Positions 1 through 9,214 of a stretch of 64,000 nucleotides of DNA are shown here, in pieces. This DNA is from Allopontixanthobacter sp041552775 (GTDB lineage Bacteria > Pseudomonadota > Alphaproteobacteria > Sphingomonadales > Sphingomonadaceae): assembly GCA_041552775.1 (NCBI GenBank), contig JBFEKH010000003.1:40558-104557 (forward strand), written 5' to 3'. Positions within the stretch are counted from its first letter, which is position 1. The number at the start of each line of letters is the position of its first letter. A program made the position numbers and the translations under genes. The notes beneath the pieces are model-generated. The model searched no databases. It was not told where the DNA came from and saw nothing but the letters and a program-made list of their open reading frames with translations.

Positions 1-1344
1 TGCGGCGAAGTTACCGTGGGTTGCTCCGATGTGGCCGGGATCGTCCAGTCCGTGATTCAGTCCTCTGAGAAGCTGCGGGCCGAACACGGCGCGCTGCAGG
101 GTACTGTGGCCGAACTGGAGGCAGATCAGCGCAAGGTTTCCGAAGCCAGCGACGAGGCCCGCCTGCTGTCCGAACGCGCAATTGAGCGCCTGGGGCAAGG
201 AACAGAGATGATCCAGACCTCGCTTGGCCGAATTTCCGACCTGCTCGACCTAGTTGATACGCTGTCCCAGCACGTCACCGGCTTTGCCGCGGCAATGGAA
301 CAGGTCCGCCGCTGTGCGCAGGACATCGACCAGATCGCCGAAACAACCAATATTCTCGCACTGAATGCCACCATCGAAGCAATGCGCGCTGGCGATGCCG
401 GACGCACTTTTGCGGTCGTCGCCAGCGAGGTCAAAGGTCTCGCCAACGATACCCGCAAGGCTACGGAAGAAATCGGCCGCACTATCGATACCCTTGGCGG
501 CGAAGCGGAACGCGTCATTGCCCAGATCGAAAGCGGCGCGGAAGCGAGCCGGGAAGCAAAGAACTCAGTCGTCCAGATCGAACAGACCATCAATGGTGTC
601 GCAGAACTGGTCGAGGAAGTTGACCGTCAGAACGACCAGATCGCGCGTTCGACCAGCACCATCAGCGGCCATGTGCACCGGGTGCAGGATGTGCTCGAAA
701 GTTTCGATGTTGCTGCCCGCCAGAACGAAGGCCAGCTCGAAACCGCGCACAACCGAATGAATGAACTGGAATTGACCGCCAGCGAAATGTTCGATGCTAT
801 CGTCAAGGCCGGCCTCTCGCCAAAAGACAGCGAGATGGTCAAACGCGCGCAATCCGTTGCCAATGAAATTGCCGAACGCGCCGAAGTCGCAATTGCCGAC
901 GGAGCACTGTCGGTCGACGCCCTCTTTGACCAGAACTACCGGAACGTCGCAGGCAGCAATCCGCCGCGCTACCGCACTGGTCTGAGCGATTGGGCCGATC
1001 AGAACTGGCGCCCGGTAATAGACCGCATTTCTGCGCAGGGCGCACCAATCAGGATGTGCTCGCAAGCGGACATGAAGGGCTTTCTGCCGACCCATGTGAC
1101 AGCGCATTCACGCCAGCCAACTGGTGATCTGGCACATGACACCGAATTCTGCCGGAATGGCCGGATCATATTCGACACGCTGGACCAGAAGGCCAAGCGG
1201 AGCACCGCGCCGTACATGATGGCCGTGTACCGGCAGGAAGGCGACGGCCAGAAATATCTGGTGGTCCGCAATGTCTATGTGCCGATGATCATCAACGGCC
1301 GCCGCTGGGGCGATTTCGAACTGGCGTATTCCTTCGAGGATTGA
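1..1344 (+). CDS. Methyl-accepting chemotaxis protein, 5' partial
   Basis: The reading frame is open from base 1, so the true start lies before the window; 447 residues are visible. The chemoreceptor signalling hairpin is at about residues 100-160, with the tip series IAETTNILALNATIEAMRAG followed by FAVVASEVKGLA, flanked by long heptad-rich helices. That domain docks CheA/CheW and controls flagellar motor bias. No membrane segment is visible in this part, so it may be a cytoplasmic receptor. The last 170 residues or so form a globular region (NVYVPMIINGRRWGDFELAY near the end), found in several alphaproteobacterial receptors and probably sensory. No chemotaxis genes follow; the next gene converges. 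The family is clear; the ligand and N-terminal architecture are unknown. Confidence 0.9.
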   Translation, partial: CGEVTVGCSDVAGIVQSVIQSSEKLRAEHGALQGTVAELEADQRKVSEASDEARLLSERAIERLGQGTEMIQTSLGRISDLLDLVDTLSQHVTGFAAAMEQVRRCAQDIDQIAETTNILALNATIEAMRAGDAGRTFAVVASEVKGLANDTRKATEEIGRTIDTLGGEAERVIAQIESGAEASREAKNSVVQIEQTINGVAELVEEVDRQNDQIARSTSTISGHVHRVQDVLESFDVAARQNEGQLETAHNRMNELELTASEMFDAIVKAGLSPKDSEMVKRAQSVANEIAERAEVAIADGALSVDALFDQNYRNVAGSNPPRYRTGLSDWADQNWRPVIDRISAQGAPIRMCSQADMKGFLPTHVTAHSRQPTGDLAHDTEFCRNGRIIFDTLDQKAKRSTAPYMMAVYRQEGDGQKYLVVRNVYVPMIINGRRWGDFELAYSFED

Positions 1345-1371
1345 ACGGCTGCCGAGAAGGGGAGGGTACGA

Positions 1372-2235
1372 TTAGCCCCCTTGGCGGCGCGACATGAAGG
1401 CTAGACGTTCGAACAGCATCACGTCCTGCTCGTTCTTCAGCAGCGCGCCATGCATCGGCGGGATAGCCTTTGCCGGATCGCGGTCCTGCAACACTTCCAG
1501 CGGCATGTCTTCGTTGAGCAATAGCTTGAGCCAGTCGAGCAATTCCGATGTGCTCGGCTTCTTTTTGAGGCCGGGAACTTCACGGATTTCGTAGAAGATA
1601 TCCATCGCCTTGGTGACCAGGATTTTCTGGATGTCGGGAAAGTGGACATCGATGATTTCGCGCATCGTGTCACGGTCCGGGAATTTGATGTAATGGAAGA
1701 AACAGCGGCGCAGGAAGGCGTCTGGCAGTTCCTTTTCATTGTTCGATGTGATGATAATGACCGGGCGTTCCCTCGCTTCGATCCGCTCCTTCGTTTCATA
1801 AACGTCGAAGCTCATCCGGTCGAGTTCCTGGAGCAAATCGTTCGGGAATTCGATGTCCGCCTTGTCGATCTCGTCGATCAGCAGCACGGGCAATTCGGGA
1901 CTGGTGAAAGCCTCCCACAATTTGCCCTTCTTGATGTAGTTCGAGATGTCATGGACCCGCTCTTCGCCCAGCTGGCCGTCGCGCAGCCGCGCCACTGCGT
2001 CATATTCGTACAGGCCCTGCTGGGCTTTGGTGGTGGATTTGACGTTCCATTCGATCAGCGGCGCGCCCATTGCCTTGGCGACTTCATGCGCCAGCACCGT
2101 CTTGCCGGTGCCGGGTTCGCCCTTGACCAGCAACGGTCGGCGCAAGGTAACGGCTGCGTTAACCGCTACCTTCAGGTCTTCGGTGGCAATATAGGATTGG
2201 GTGCCTTCAAAACGCCCGGTGGTCTGATCGGTCAT
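1372..2235 (-). CDS. MoxR-family AAA+ ATPase
   Basis: A 287-residue AAA+ ATPase of the MoxR/CoxD type, thought to act as a chaperone that remodels or metallates partner complexes, often with VWA-domain proteins. Walker A is GEPGTGKT (about residues 40-47), Walker B is LLIDEIDKAD, and sensor 1 is IITSNNEKELP. The start is set at the ATG of MTDQTTG because AGGA lies 8-12 bases upstream; an in-frame ATG 11 codons earlier has no such site. No VWA partner gene is adjacent in the window; the downstream neighbour converges. The family call is firm and the client is unknown. Confidence 0.9.
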   Translation of the reverse strand: MTDQTTGRFEGTQSYIATEDLKVAVNAAVTLRRPLLVKGEPGTGKTVLAHEVAKAMGAPLIEWNVKSTTKAQQGLYEYDAVARLRDGQLGEERVHDISNYIKKGKLWEAFTSPELPVLLIDEIDKADIEFPNDLLQELDRMSFDVYETKERIEARERPVIIITSNNEKELPDAFLRRCFFHYIKFPDRDTMREIIDVHFPDIQKILVTKAMDIFYEIREVPGLKKKPSTSELLDWLKLLLNEDMPLEVLQDRDPAKAIPPMHGALLKNEQDVMLFERLAFMSRRQGG

Positions 2236-2395
2236 GGAATTTCCTGTGCGGTACAAATATCTTGGCACGCGGGTTAAGGCGGGTTTCCGTAAAGGGCAAG
2301 GGTAGCGGTGAGCTCCGCGATGGCCCGCACTTTACACCACCGCTCTGAGGCATACAGTTCGTCCGCCATGCCGTAACGGCAGCGGAACTTTCCGG

Positions 2396-3703
2396 TCAAA
2401 ATGTAAGCGGCAGAATTCGCTGCGCCAATAATTCGAAATCGAAATGGGAGACCGCAGCCTCGGTGTTGTTCCAGCTCATCGCCAGTACGTACCAGCGCTC
2501 TGCCTTATCCTGCAGCAGCCAGGTGAGGTTGAGCACTCCCGGTTCCGAACCGCCCTTGTATCCGGTATATCGCCATTCATCGCGCCGCGCCTTGGGCAGT
2601 GCTGTATTGATCGACATGATCTGCCGCGCGGTCGGATCGGGCATATCCGCCAGAGTCCGCATCAATTTGCGCAAATCGTCACCGCTAGCGAACCATTCCA
2701 CTGTATCGATCGCGGTCGGTTCGGTGAAACGGGGAGGGGTAATCAGCTTGGGGTCGCCGCCGCTATCATCTTCGAAGTCATCAAGGATGCGGCGCTGGCC
2801 TACCTCGCTCGCGGCTTCGTACTTGCGTAGATTGTCCTCGCTACCCTTGAGAGCAAACATCTGGAGCGTGCTGAGGAATGGCAGCGTCCTGTCTGGATCG
2901 GCATGGCCGCTGCCGATCAATTCTGCTTCCACAGCATCCACACCGACTTCGTGAAGCAGTACATCGGTCGCGGTATTGTCGCTGATCGAGATCATCATCG
3001 AGGCCAGCGAGTGCAATGTCACTGGCGAACCTTCAGGCCAATTTTGCATTTGACCGCTTGGAAGCGATTTGCGGTCGAGCGACGCCACATCACTCCAATT
3101 GCGCTCTCCATTGGCAATCGATCGGGCGAGCGCAGCAAGGATGTACAGTTTAAAGGTCGAACCGATTGCCATTTGTCGGTCTGAATTGATCGCGAAGGTA
3201 GGCGGCGCGGCGGCATCCAGCGGCGCGTAGAGCACACTCACGACGCCGGGTAATGCGGCAATGTTGGCGCGGATGGTGTCCACATCATCATTCACGGGCT
3301 GATAATCATTCAGCAAGAGTCCGACGACGAGCCGCGGATCACCTTCACCAATTGTCATCAGGCCTCGCACAATCATCCGGTCGAAGCGAAGGGCAATCAC
3401 CGCCGAATCCGGGCCGGTTTGCTCGACACCTTCGAGCGCTTGCAGCGCGCCGAATTGCCCTTCCATCTGGGCGGTCAGCGCCCGCAGCTGCGCTTCCGGT
3501 ACCGCCGCAAGAAAGGCCTCTGCAAAAACTTCGTTCGCCGCAGCCTCGCCCCGCAGGACCGCAGCGACATCCGCGGCGCGGCGCTCAATGATGTTTACTG
3601 CCACCGGTTCCTGAATATCCTGAGCCATCGCTGGGCCGGCCGGTAACATCGCCGCGCCGCACAATGCACCGCACAGGGCAGCCTTCACAAGCATGTGCCG
3701 CAT
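2396..3703 (-). CDS. Class A beta-lactamase-fold serine hydrolase, exported
   Basis: A 435-residue protein with a signal peptide ending near AMA-QD (about residue 28). Residues 35-130 form a small domain typical of the extended class A-related hydrolases. The beta-lactamase-fold domain follows, with STFK (Ser182/Lys185), SDN (241-243) and KGG (383-385), the three elements of the SxxK serine-acylating active site. It is longer than secreted class A beta-lactamases (about 290 residues), and I could not identify the omega-loop glutamate with certainty. Antibiotic hydrolysis is therefore not established; a role on peptidoglycan or another amide or ester is equally possible. It is transcribed alone between parE and moxR. 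Confidence 0.82.
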   Translation of the reverse strand: MRHMLVKAALCGALCGAAMLPAGPAMAQDIQEPVAVNIIERRAADVAAVLRGEAAANEVFAEAFLAAVPEAQLRALTAQMEGQFGALQALEGVEQTGPDSAVIALRFDRMIVRGLMTIGEGDPRLVVGLLLNDYQPVNDDVDTIRANIAALPGVVSVLYAPLDAAAPPTFAINSDRQMAIGSTFKLYILAALARSIANGERNWSDVASLDRKSLPSGQMQNWPEGSPVTLHSLASMMISISDNTATDVLLHEVGVDAVEAELIGSGHADPDRTLPFLSTLQMFALKGSEDNLRKYEAASEVGQRRILDDFEDDSGGDPKLITPPRFTEPTAIDTVEWFASGDDLRKLMRTLADMPDPTARQIMSINTALPKARRDEWRYTGYKGGSEPGVLNLTWLLQDKAERWYVLAMSWNNTEAAVSHFDFELLAQRILPLTF

Positions 3704-3749
3704 TGTCTGGTCCCCCTGAATTTCCTGCTGAAACTATAGCAGGAAGTCG

Positions 3750-5741
3750 TCAGGCATCAATCATGTCGCGGTCGAGTTCACCGGCGCGGTTCTGGATAAA
3801 ATTGAAGCGATGTTCCGGATTGCGGCCCATTAGCTGGTCGACCAGTTCCTTCACCGCCGCGCGCTGCTCGAATTCAGGCGGCAGGGTGATCCGGATCAGG
3901 TTGCGCGTGGCCGGGTCCATGGTGGTTTCGCGCAATTGCTGCGGGTTCATTTCGCCAAGGCCCTTGAAGCGGCCCACTTCGACATTCTTGCCCTTGAATA
4001 CCGTTGCCTCCAATTCGGCGCGGTGCGCGTCGTCACGGGCGTAGCGGCTCTCCTTGCCGGCGGTCAGGCGGTAGAGCGGCGGCTGGGCGAGGTAGAGGTG
4101 CCCCTTGCGGACGATGTCGGGCATTTCCTGGAAGAAGAACGTCATCAACAGCGTGGCAATGTGCGCGCCGTCGACATCGGCATCGGTCATGATCACGATC
4201 CGGTCGTAACGCAGATTATCCGCGTCACAATCCTTGCGGGTTCCGCAACCCATCGCCAGCGACAGATCGGCGATTTCATTATTGGCGCGGATCTTGTCCA
4301 AAGTAGCGCTGGCGACATTGAGGATCTTGCCGCGGATCGGCAGGATGGCCTGCGTCTTGCGGTTACGAGCCTGTTTTGCGCTGCCGCCAGCCGAATCGCC
4401 TTCGACAATGAACAGTTCCGTTTCGCCCTTGCCGTCACCCGAACAATCGGTGAGCTTGCCGGGCAGGCGCAGCTTCTTTGAATTGGTCGCGGTCTTGCGC
4501 TTGATGTCGCGCTCCTGCTTGCGGCGCAGGCGCTCGTCCATCCGCTCCATCACTTCGCCGAGCAGCGCCTTGCCCCGTTCCATATTGTCGGACAGGAAAT
4601 GATCGAAATGATCGCGCATCGCGTTTTCAACCAGACGCGCTGCTTCCGGGCTGGTCAGGCGGTCCTTGGTCTGGCTCTGGAATTGCGGATCGCGGATGAA
4701 TACCGAGAGCATCATTTCGCCGCCAGTCATCACGTCATCGGCGGTGATGTCCTTGGCTTTCTTCTGGCCGATCAATTCGCCAAATGCACGCAGTCCCTTG
4801 GTCAGAGCTCCGCGCAAACCCTGTTCATGCGTCCCGCCATCGGGGGTTGGTACCGTGTTGCAGTACCAGCTGAACGAGCCGTCTGAATAAAGCGGCCATG
4901 CAATCGCCCATTCAGCGCGGCCCATGATGTCGCCCGCTTCGTTTGCCGGAAATTCCTGGCTACCGACAAAGGGCTGGGCAGTGACGCATTCGCGTTCACC
5001 GACTTGCTCGGCCAGATGATCTGCCAGCCCGCCCGGGAATTTGAAGGTCGCTTCCGCCGGGACATCTTCGCTGACCAGCGAAGCCGCGCATTTCCAGCGG
5101 ATTTCCACCCCGGCAAACAGATATGCCTTTGACCGGGCAAGCTTGAACAACCGGATCGGCCTGAATTGCCGGTCCCCGAAAATCTCCGTGTCCGGGGTAA
5201 AGCTGACGGTGGTGCCGCGCCGGTTCGGCGTTGGTCCGAGTTTCTCGATCGGCCCTAGGGTCAGCCCGCGGGCGAAATTCTGGGCATAGAGCTGACGGTC
5301 CCGCGCAACCTCCACCCGCGTATCGGATGACAGGGCATTGACGACGCTGACCCCAACGCCGTGCAGACCGCCGCTGGTGGCATACGCTTTGCCGGAAAAC
5401 TTGCCGCCGGAGTGCAGGGTCGAAAGGATAACTTCAAGCGTCGATTTGCCGGGATATTTGGGATGTTCCTCAACCGGGATGCCGCGGCCATTGTCCGACA
5501 CGCTCAGCCGGTTGCCTTCTTCCAGCGAGACCTCGATCCGGGTGGCATGCCCGGCAACAGCTTCGTCCATCGCATTGTCGATGACTTCGGCGGCGAGGTG
5601 ATGCAGCGCACGGTCATCGGTTCCGCCGATATACATGCCTGGGCGGCGCCGGACGGGTTCCAGCCCCTCCAGCACCTCGATCGAAGATGCGTTGTAATCG
5701 CCGCTCGACGCGGGCGTACCGTCAAAAAGATCGTCGTTCAT
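3750..5741 (-). CDS. parE: DNA topoisomerase IV subunit B
   Basis: A 663-residue ATPase subunit of topoisomerase IV, which with ParC decatenates daughter chromosomes. The GHKL ATP-binding elements are present in order: EVIDNAMDEA, DNGRGIP and GLHGVGVSVVNAL. They are followed by the transducer domain and the Toprim domain with EGDSAGGSAK (about residue 447) and DADVDGAH (about residue 520). The length fits ParE rather than the roughly 800-residue GyrB, and the GyrB-specific C-terminal insertion is absent. The gene is monocistronic in appearance, with a 46-base gap to the serine hydrolase gene. Confidence 0.95.
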   Translation of the reverse strand: MNDDLFDGTPASSGDYNASSIEVLEGLEPVRRRPGMYIGGTDDRALHHLAAEVIDNAMDEAVAGHATRIEVSLEEGNRLSVSDNGRGIPVEEHPKYPGKSTLEVILSTLHSGGKFSGKAYATSGGLHGVGVSVVNALSSDTRVEVARDRQLYAQNFARGLTLGPIEKLGPTPNRRGTTVSFTPDTEIFGDRQFRPIRLFKLARSKAYLFAGVEIRWKCAASLVSEDVPAEATFKFPGGLADHLAEQVGERECVTAQPFVGSQEFPANEAGDIMGRAEWAIAWPLYSDGSFSWYCNTVPTPDGGTHEQGLRGALTKGLRAFGELIGQKKAKDITADDVMTGGEMMLSVFIRDPQFQSQTKDRLTSPEAARLVENAMRDHFDHFLSDNMERGKALLGEVMERMDERLRRKQERDIKRKTATNSKKLRLPGKLTDCSGDGKGETELFIVEGDSAGGSAKQARNRKTQAILPIRGKILNVASATLDKIRANNEIADLSLAMGCGTRKDCDADNLRYDRIVIMTDADVDGAHIATLLMTFFFQEMPDIVRKGHLYLAQPPLYRLTAGKESRYARDDAHRAELEATVFKGKNVEVGRFKGLGEMNPQQLRETTMDPATRNLIRITLPPEFEQRAAVKELVDQLMGRNPEHRFNFIQNRAGELDRDMIDA

Positions 5742-5823
5742 GGATCAGGCTATAAGCGCGGGTTTCGCCGGGCGACAAGCAGCGTTCCCGGTTTATCTTC
5801 AGTCCCGCAGAAAGTGATGCATT

Positions 5824-6990
5824 TCAGTTGCCGAATGTAGTCGGTGCAGGTGAGACGATCACGATCTGTCCGTCACGCACTTCGCGCACTTCCATTGCCC
5901 GCTCAACCACGCCGGAGCGGTTGAACCGGAAAGGTCCGTCCAGACCGAGGAAACCTCCGGAATCGCGCAGTGCGGAAATCGGGAAACTGCGTCCCACCTT
6001 CCAGTTGGATGCGACGTTGAGGGTCAGCAGGACACTGTCATAGCCCAGCGTTGCGATACGGTATGGCTGCTTGCCGAAGCGGGTCAGGTAGCTTTCGGAA
6101 AAGCGCTTGAAGCGCGCATCCGATACCGCTGCGAACAGCGAACCGCGCAGGGCGGAAGTACGCGTCAGGCCAGCCTCGCCGCTCCACAATTCCGTGCCCA
6201 GCAGCAATTCACTGCCCTTGCCGCCGGGCTTGAGTTCACCCGCGGCAAGCGCTGCCAGCCGCGCGCCATCGGCGATCAGGACGGTGTCATATCCACCGCG
6301 CTGCTTCAGCCGCTGGGCTGCGCTGACGATGGAGGTGTTGCCGCGCGCATAACGCTCGGTTGCGACCAGTTTGCCGCCATTGGCCGAAACCGCGCCGCTC
6401 AGCGCAGCCTCCGCACGCTGACCATATTCACCGTCGGGCACGATCGCCGCGAAATTGCTTCGGCCCTTCTGGCGAGCATAATCAACCACGCGGGTGACTG
6501 CCTGACCCGGTATATGACCCATCACGAACACATCGGCTGCCGCAACGCTCGTATCGTTGGAGAAGGAGATCAACGGAACTCGCGCCGGCCGTGCCTCGGC
6601 CAGCACCGCTGACACATTATCCGCCAGCATGGGGCCGAGAATCAACTTGTTGCCTTCTGCAATCGCCCGTGCGGCTGCGCTGCGGGCACCGGTGGCAGTG
6701 TCATAAGTGGTGATCCGCAGATTATCGGCGTTGGTGTCCAGCAGGGCCATGGTGGCGGCATTTGCGATGGAAGTGCCAACTGCACCATTCTCGCCGCTCA
6801 TCGGCACCAGCAAAGCAACGCGGTGGCGGGTTTCGTCGGTTGGCAGCGCGGTCTCACTGGGCATCGGGGTCGGTCCGTCAGCGGGGCCGGTGGTCGGCGC
6901 AGTTGTCTTCGGAACAATCTGGCAGCCCGCCAGAAACACGGTCGCTGCCGTGACGATCAGTGCGCGCCGATCTAGTTTGATGCGCTTCAT
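5824..6990 (-). CDS. LpoA-like lipoprotein, penicillin-binding protein activator
   Basis: A 388-residue protein with a lipoprotein signal (lipobox LAGC, Cys at about residue 22), a Pro/Thr-rich linker, and then a periplasmic type I binding-protein fold starting at VALLVPMSGENGAVG. This is the LpoA C-terminal domain and ABC-type solute-binding family. Its divergent neighbour is rsmI, and yraN follows rsmI; E. coli keeps rsmI-lpoA-yraN together, which supports an LpoA-type role in activating a bifunctional PBP at the outer membrane. The N-terminal TPR domain of enterobacterial LpoA is missing. Only 27 bases separate its ATG from that of rsmI, so each promoter must lie inside or overlap the other gene. 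Confidence 0.8.
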   Translation of the reverse strand: MKRIKLDRRALIVTAATVFLAGCQIVPKTTAPTTGPADGPTPMPSETALPTDETRHRVALLVPMSGENGAVGTSIANAATMALLDTNADNLRITTYDTATGARSAAARAIAEGNKLILGPMLADNVSAVLAEARPARVPLISFSNDTSVAAADVFVMGHIPGQAVTRVVDYARQKGRSNFAAIVPDGEYGQRAEAALSGAVSANGGKLVATERYARGNTSIVSAAQRLKQRGGYDTVLIADGARLAALAAGELKPGGKGSELLLGTELWSGEAGLTRTSALRGSLFAAVSDARFKRFSESYLTRFGKQPYRIATLGYDSVLLTLNVASNWKVGRSFPISALRDSGGFLGLDGPFRFNRSGVVERAMEVREVRDGQIVIVSPAPTTFGN

Positions 6991-7017
6991 GCTTGCCGCT
7001 CCCTGCTATGCTGGTCC

Positions 7018-7878
7018 ATGAGTGCCCGCGTGAACAGCGAACCTCAAACAGAATCCTTATCAGCCGGGCTCTATATAGTGGCAACCCCGATTGGCAATCT
7101 TGCAGACATAACAATGCGGGCAGTCGATGTTCTGACGCGGTGTGACGGGATTGCCTGCGAAGATACGCGGGTTACCGGAAAATTGCTCAAGCATCTGGGT
7201 ATCAGCAAACCGCTATGGCGATATAACGATCACAGCGAGGCACGCGACCGGTCCAGACTGATCGAGAGAATGCATTCTGAGGCAGTAGTTCTGGTCAGCG
7301 ATGCCGGGACGCCGCTGATCTCCGATCCGGGGTTTCGACTGATCCGTGACGCGCGTGAAACGGGCATTACAATCACCAGTTTGCCGGGTGCCTGCGCACT
7401 GATTACCGGGCTGACGCTGTCGGGCCTGCCCAACGACAGGTTTCTTTTTGCGGGTTTTTTGCCGACCAAAGACAAGGCGCGGCGCGATACATTGTCCGAA
7501 GCGGCGGCAGTTACAGCAACGCTGATCTTTTACGAAACCGGACCGAGACTGGTGAAATCTCTCGCCGCGATCGAGGAAATCATGCCTGGCCGCGAAGTTT
7601 CCGTTGCGCGTGAATTGACCAAATTGTTCGAGGAATGCCGCACCGGCAAGCCAGACGAACTGGCTGCACATTACACCGCGCACCCGCCAAAAGGCGAAAT
7701 CGTGCTGCTGATTGCCCCACCGAATGAGGAAAGTTTCGGTGCGGAAGATGCCGACGCAATGTTGGTCGAAGCACTCAAGACGATGAAGGCCAGTCAGGCA
7801 GTTGCCCAAGTCTCGCGCACGACCGGTCTGGACCGCAAGGCACTGTATGCGCGCGCAATGGAACTGCGCGGAAATTGA
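7018..7878 (+). CDS. rsmI: 16S rRNA (cytidine-1402-2'-O)-methyltransferase
   Basis: A 286-residue SAM-dependent methyltransferase of the tetrapyrrole-methylase fold that 2'-O-methylates C1402 in the ribosomal decoding centre. The signature LYIVATPIGNLADIT is near residues 20-33, EDTRVTGKLLKHLGI follows, and SDAGTPLISDPGF and SLPGACALITGL are intact. The C-terminal helical region ends at MELRGN. Its TGA overlaps the TTG start of the broken yraN gene, indicating one rsmI-yraN-gshB transcript. Confidence 0.95.
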   Translation: MSARVNSEPQTESLSAGLYIVATPIGNLADITMRAVDVLTRCDGIACEDTRVTGKLLKHLGISKPLWRYNDHSEARDRSRLIERMHSEAVVLVSDAGTPLISDPGFRLIRDARETGITITSLPGACALITGLTLSGLPNDRFLFAGFLPTKDKARRDTLSEAAAVTATLIFYETGPRLVKSLAAIEEIMPGREVSVARELTKLFEECRTGKPDELAAHYTAHPPKGEIVLLIAPPNEESFGAEDADAMLVEALKTMKASQAVAQVSRTTGLDRKALYARAMELRGN

Positions 7879-8225
7879 AACGGCAGGAAGCTGAACGACG
7901 CGGGCGGCGCGGCGAAAGCTTTGCCGCATGGTGGTTGCGGCTGCGCGGATGGCGGATAATCGGGCAGCGGATCAAGACGCCTCGCGGCGAGATTGACCTG
8001 ATTGCCCGGCGGGGCAGGCTGGTCGCCTTCATCGAAGTGAAGTGGCGCAGCATGCCCAAATAGCTAGACCAGTCGATCGATGAATATCGTCTGCGCCGGG
8101 TGGCCGCGGCGGTGGAAGCGGTTGCTCATAAATTCATGCGCGAGGGTGATATGGCCAGAATTGACGTGATGCTGCTTGCGCCGCGCCACTTGCCGCGCCA
8201 CATCACCAACACTTGGCAGCCTTAG
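7875..8225 (+). pseudogene. yraN: YraN/UPF0102 family gene with in-frame amber codon
   Basis: The frame starts at a TTG overlapping the rsmI stop and encodes the YraN core (GESFAAWWL, GEIDLIARRG, FIEVKWRS, a restriction-endonuclease-like fold). TAG at 8061-8063 stops it after 62 residues. The same frame then continues, without any shift, through LDQSIDEYRLRRVAAAVEA and IDVMLLAPRHLPRHI to a second TAG at 8223-8225. That is exactly the family's C-terminal half, and the total of 116 codons is the normal family length. It is therefore a single nonsense change, a sequencing error or a readthrough site. The E/D/ExK-like residues lie in the 62-residue part. The gshB ribosome-binding site (aggagaag) overlaps the final stop. 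Confidence 0.85.
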
Positions 8226-8233
8226 GAGAAGAC

Positions 8234-9178
8234 ATGTCCCTGCGCGTCGCGGTCCAGATGGACCCAATTGAAACGATCAAGATTGCCGGGGATTCCAGCT
8301 TTGCGCTGATGCTGGCTGGGCAAAAGCGGGGCCACACGATCTGGCATTACGACGTGCGCACACTGGCTTGGGAAAACTCGCGGATTACCGCATGGGCCAG
8401 TCCGGTAACGGTGCAGGACGTTGCCGGCGATCACTATACCAAGGGCGAATTGCAGAGAATCGATCTTGCCAAGGATATCGACGTCATCCTGATGCGGCAG
8501 GACCCGCCATTCGACCTCGGCTATATCACCGCCACCCATATCCTTGAGCGGCTTGAGGGGGAGACGCTGGTGGTCAACGATCCCGCCAGTGTTCGGAACG
8601 CGCCCGAAAAGATGTTCGTGCTCGATTATGCCCGCTTCATGCCGCCGACGCTGATTGCCCGAAAAATGGCCGATGTGCAGGCTTTCCAGAAAGAACATGG
8701 CGCGCTGGTGATCAAGCCGCTCCACGGGAACGGCGGCAAGGCCATTTTCAAGGTGGAGGCTGACGGCACGAATCTGTCGGCCCTGATCGAGATTTTCAAC
8801 CAGAACTGGCCCGAACCGCACATGGTCCAGCCGTTCATCCCCGAAGTGGCACTGGGCGACAAACGCATTGTGCTGATCGACGGCGAATATACCGGCGCGA
8901 TCAACCGGAAGCCCGGGGTTGGCGAATTCCGCTCCAATCTGGCGCAAGGCGGTTATGCGGAAAAGTGCGACCTGACGCCGTGCGAAGAGGAAATCTGCGC
9001 GGTCATGGGCCCGGAACTAAAGAAGCGTGGGCTGGTTTTTGTCGGGATAGACGTGATCGGTGGTAAATGGCTCACCGAAATCAATGTCACGTCGCCCACC
9101 GGCATCGTGGCCATCGACAAATTCAACGGCACCGACACTCCGGGGCTGATCTGGGATGCGATCGATCGCAGGTTGTAA
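8234..9178 (+). CDS. gshB: Glutathione synthase
   Basis: A 314-residue ATP-grasp ligase joining gamma-glutamylcysteine and glycine to make glutathione. Family elements are the N-terminal VAVQMDPIETIKIAGDSSF, MRQDPPFDLGYITATHILE, the ATP-grasp lysine in LVIKPLHGNGGKAIFK, and EINVTSPTGI near the C-terminus that ligates magnesium. The ATG at 8234 is chosen over an in-frame TTG seven codons earlier because aggagaag precedes it and the family begins there. The gene is cotranscribed with rsmI and the disrupted yraN. Confidence 0.95.
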   Translation: MSLRVAVQMDPIETIKIAGDSSFALMLAGQKRGHTIWHYDVRTLAWENSRITAWASPVTVQDVAGDHYTKGELQRIDLAKDIDVILMRQDPPFDLGYITATHILERLEGETLVVNDPASVRNAPEKMFVLDYARFMPPTLIARKMADVQAFQKEHGALVIKPLHGNGGKAIFKVEADGTNLSALIEIFNQNWPEPHMVQPFIPEVALGDKRIVLIDGEYTGAINRKPGVGEFRSNLAQGGYAEKCDLTPCEEEICAVMGPELKKRGLVFVGIDVIGGKWLTEINVTSPTGIVAIDKFNGTDTPGLIWDAIDRRL

Positions 9179-9214
9179 TCGGGCCGATCGCACTGCCAAG
9201 CGGCAAAAGCTTCA

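Noticed and set aside
2236..2395. A possible small gene or RNA between moxR and the serine hydrolase gene
   Set aside because: No frame with a start and ribosome site, and no stable hairpin with a T-run; probably just the moxR promoter region.
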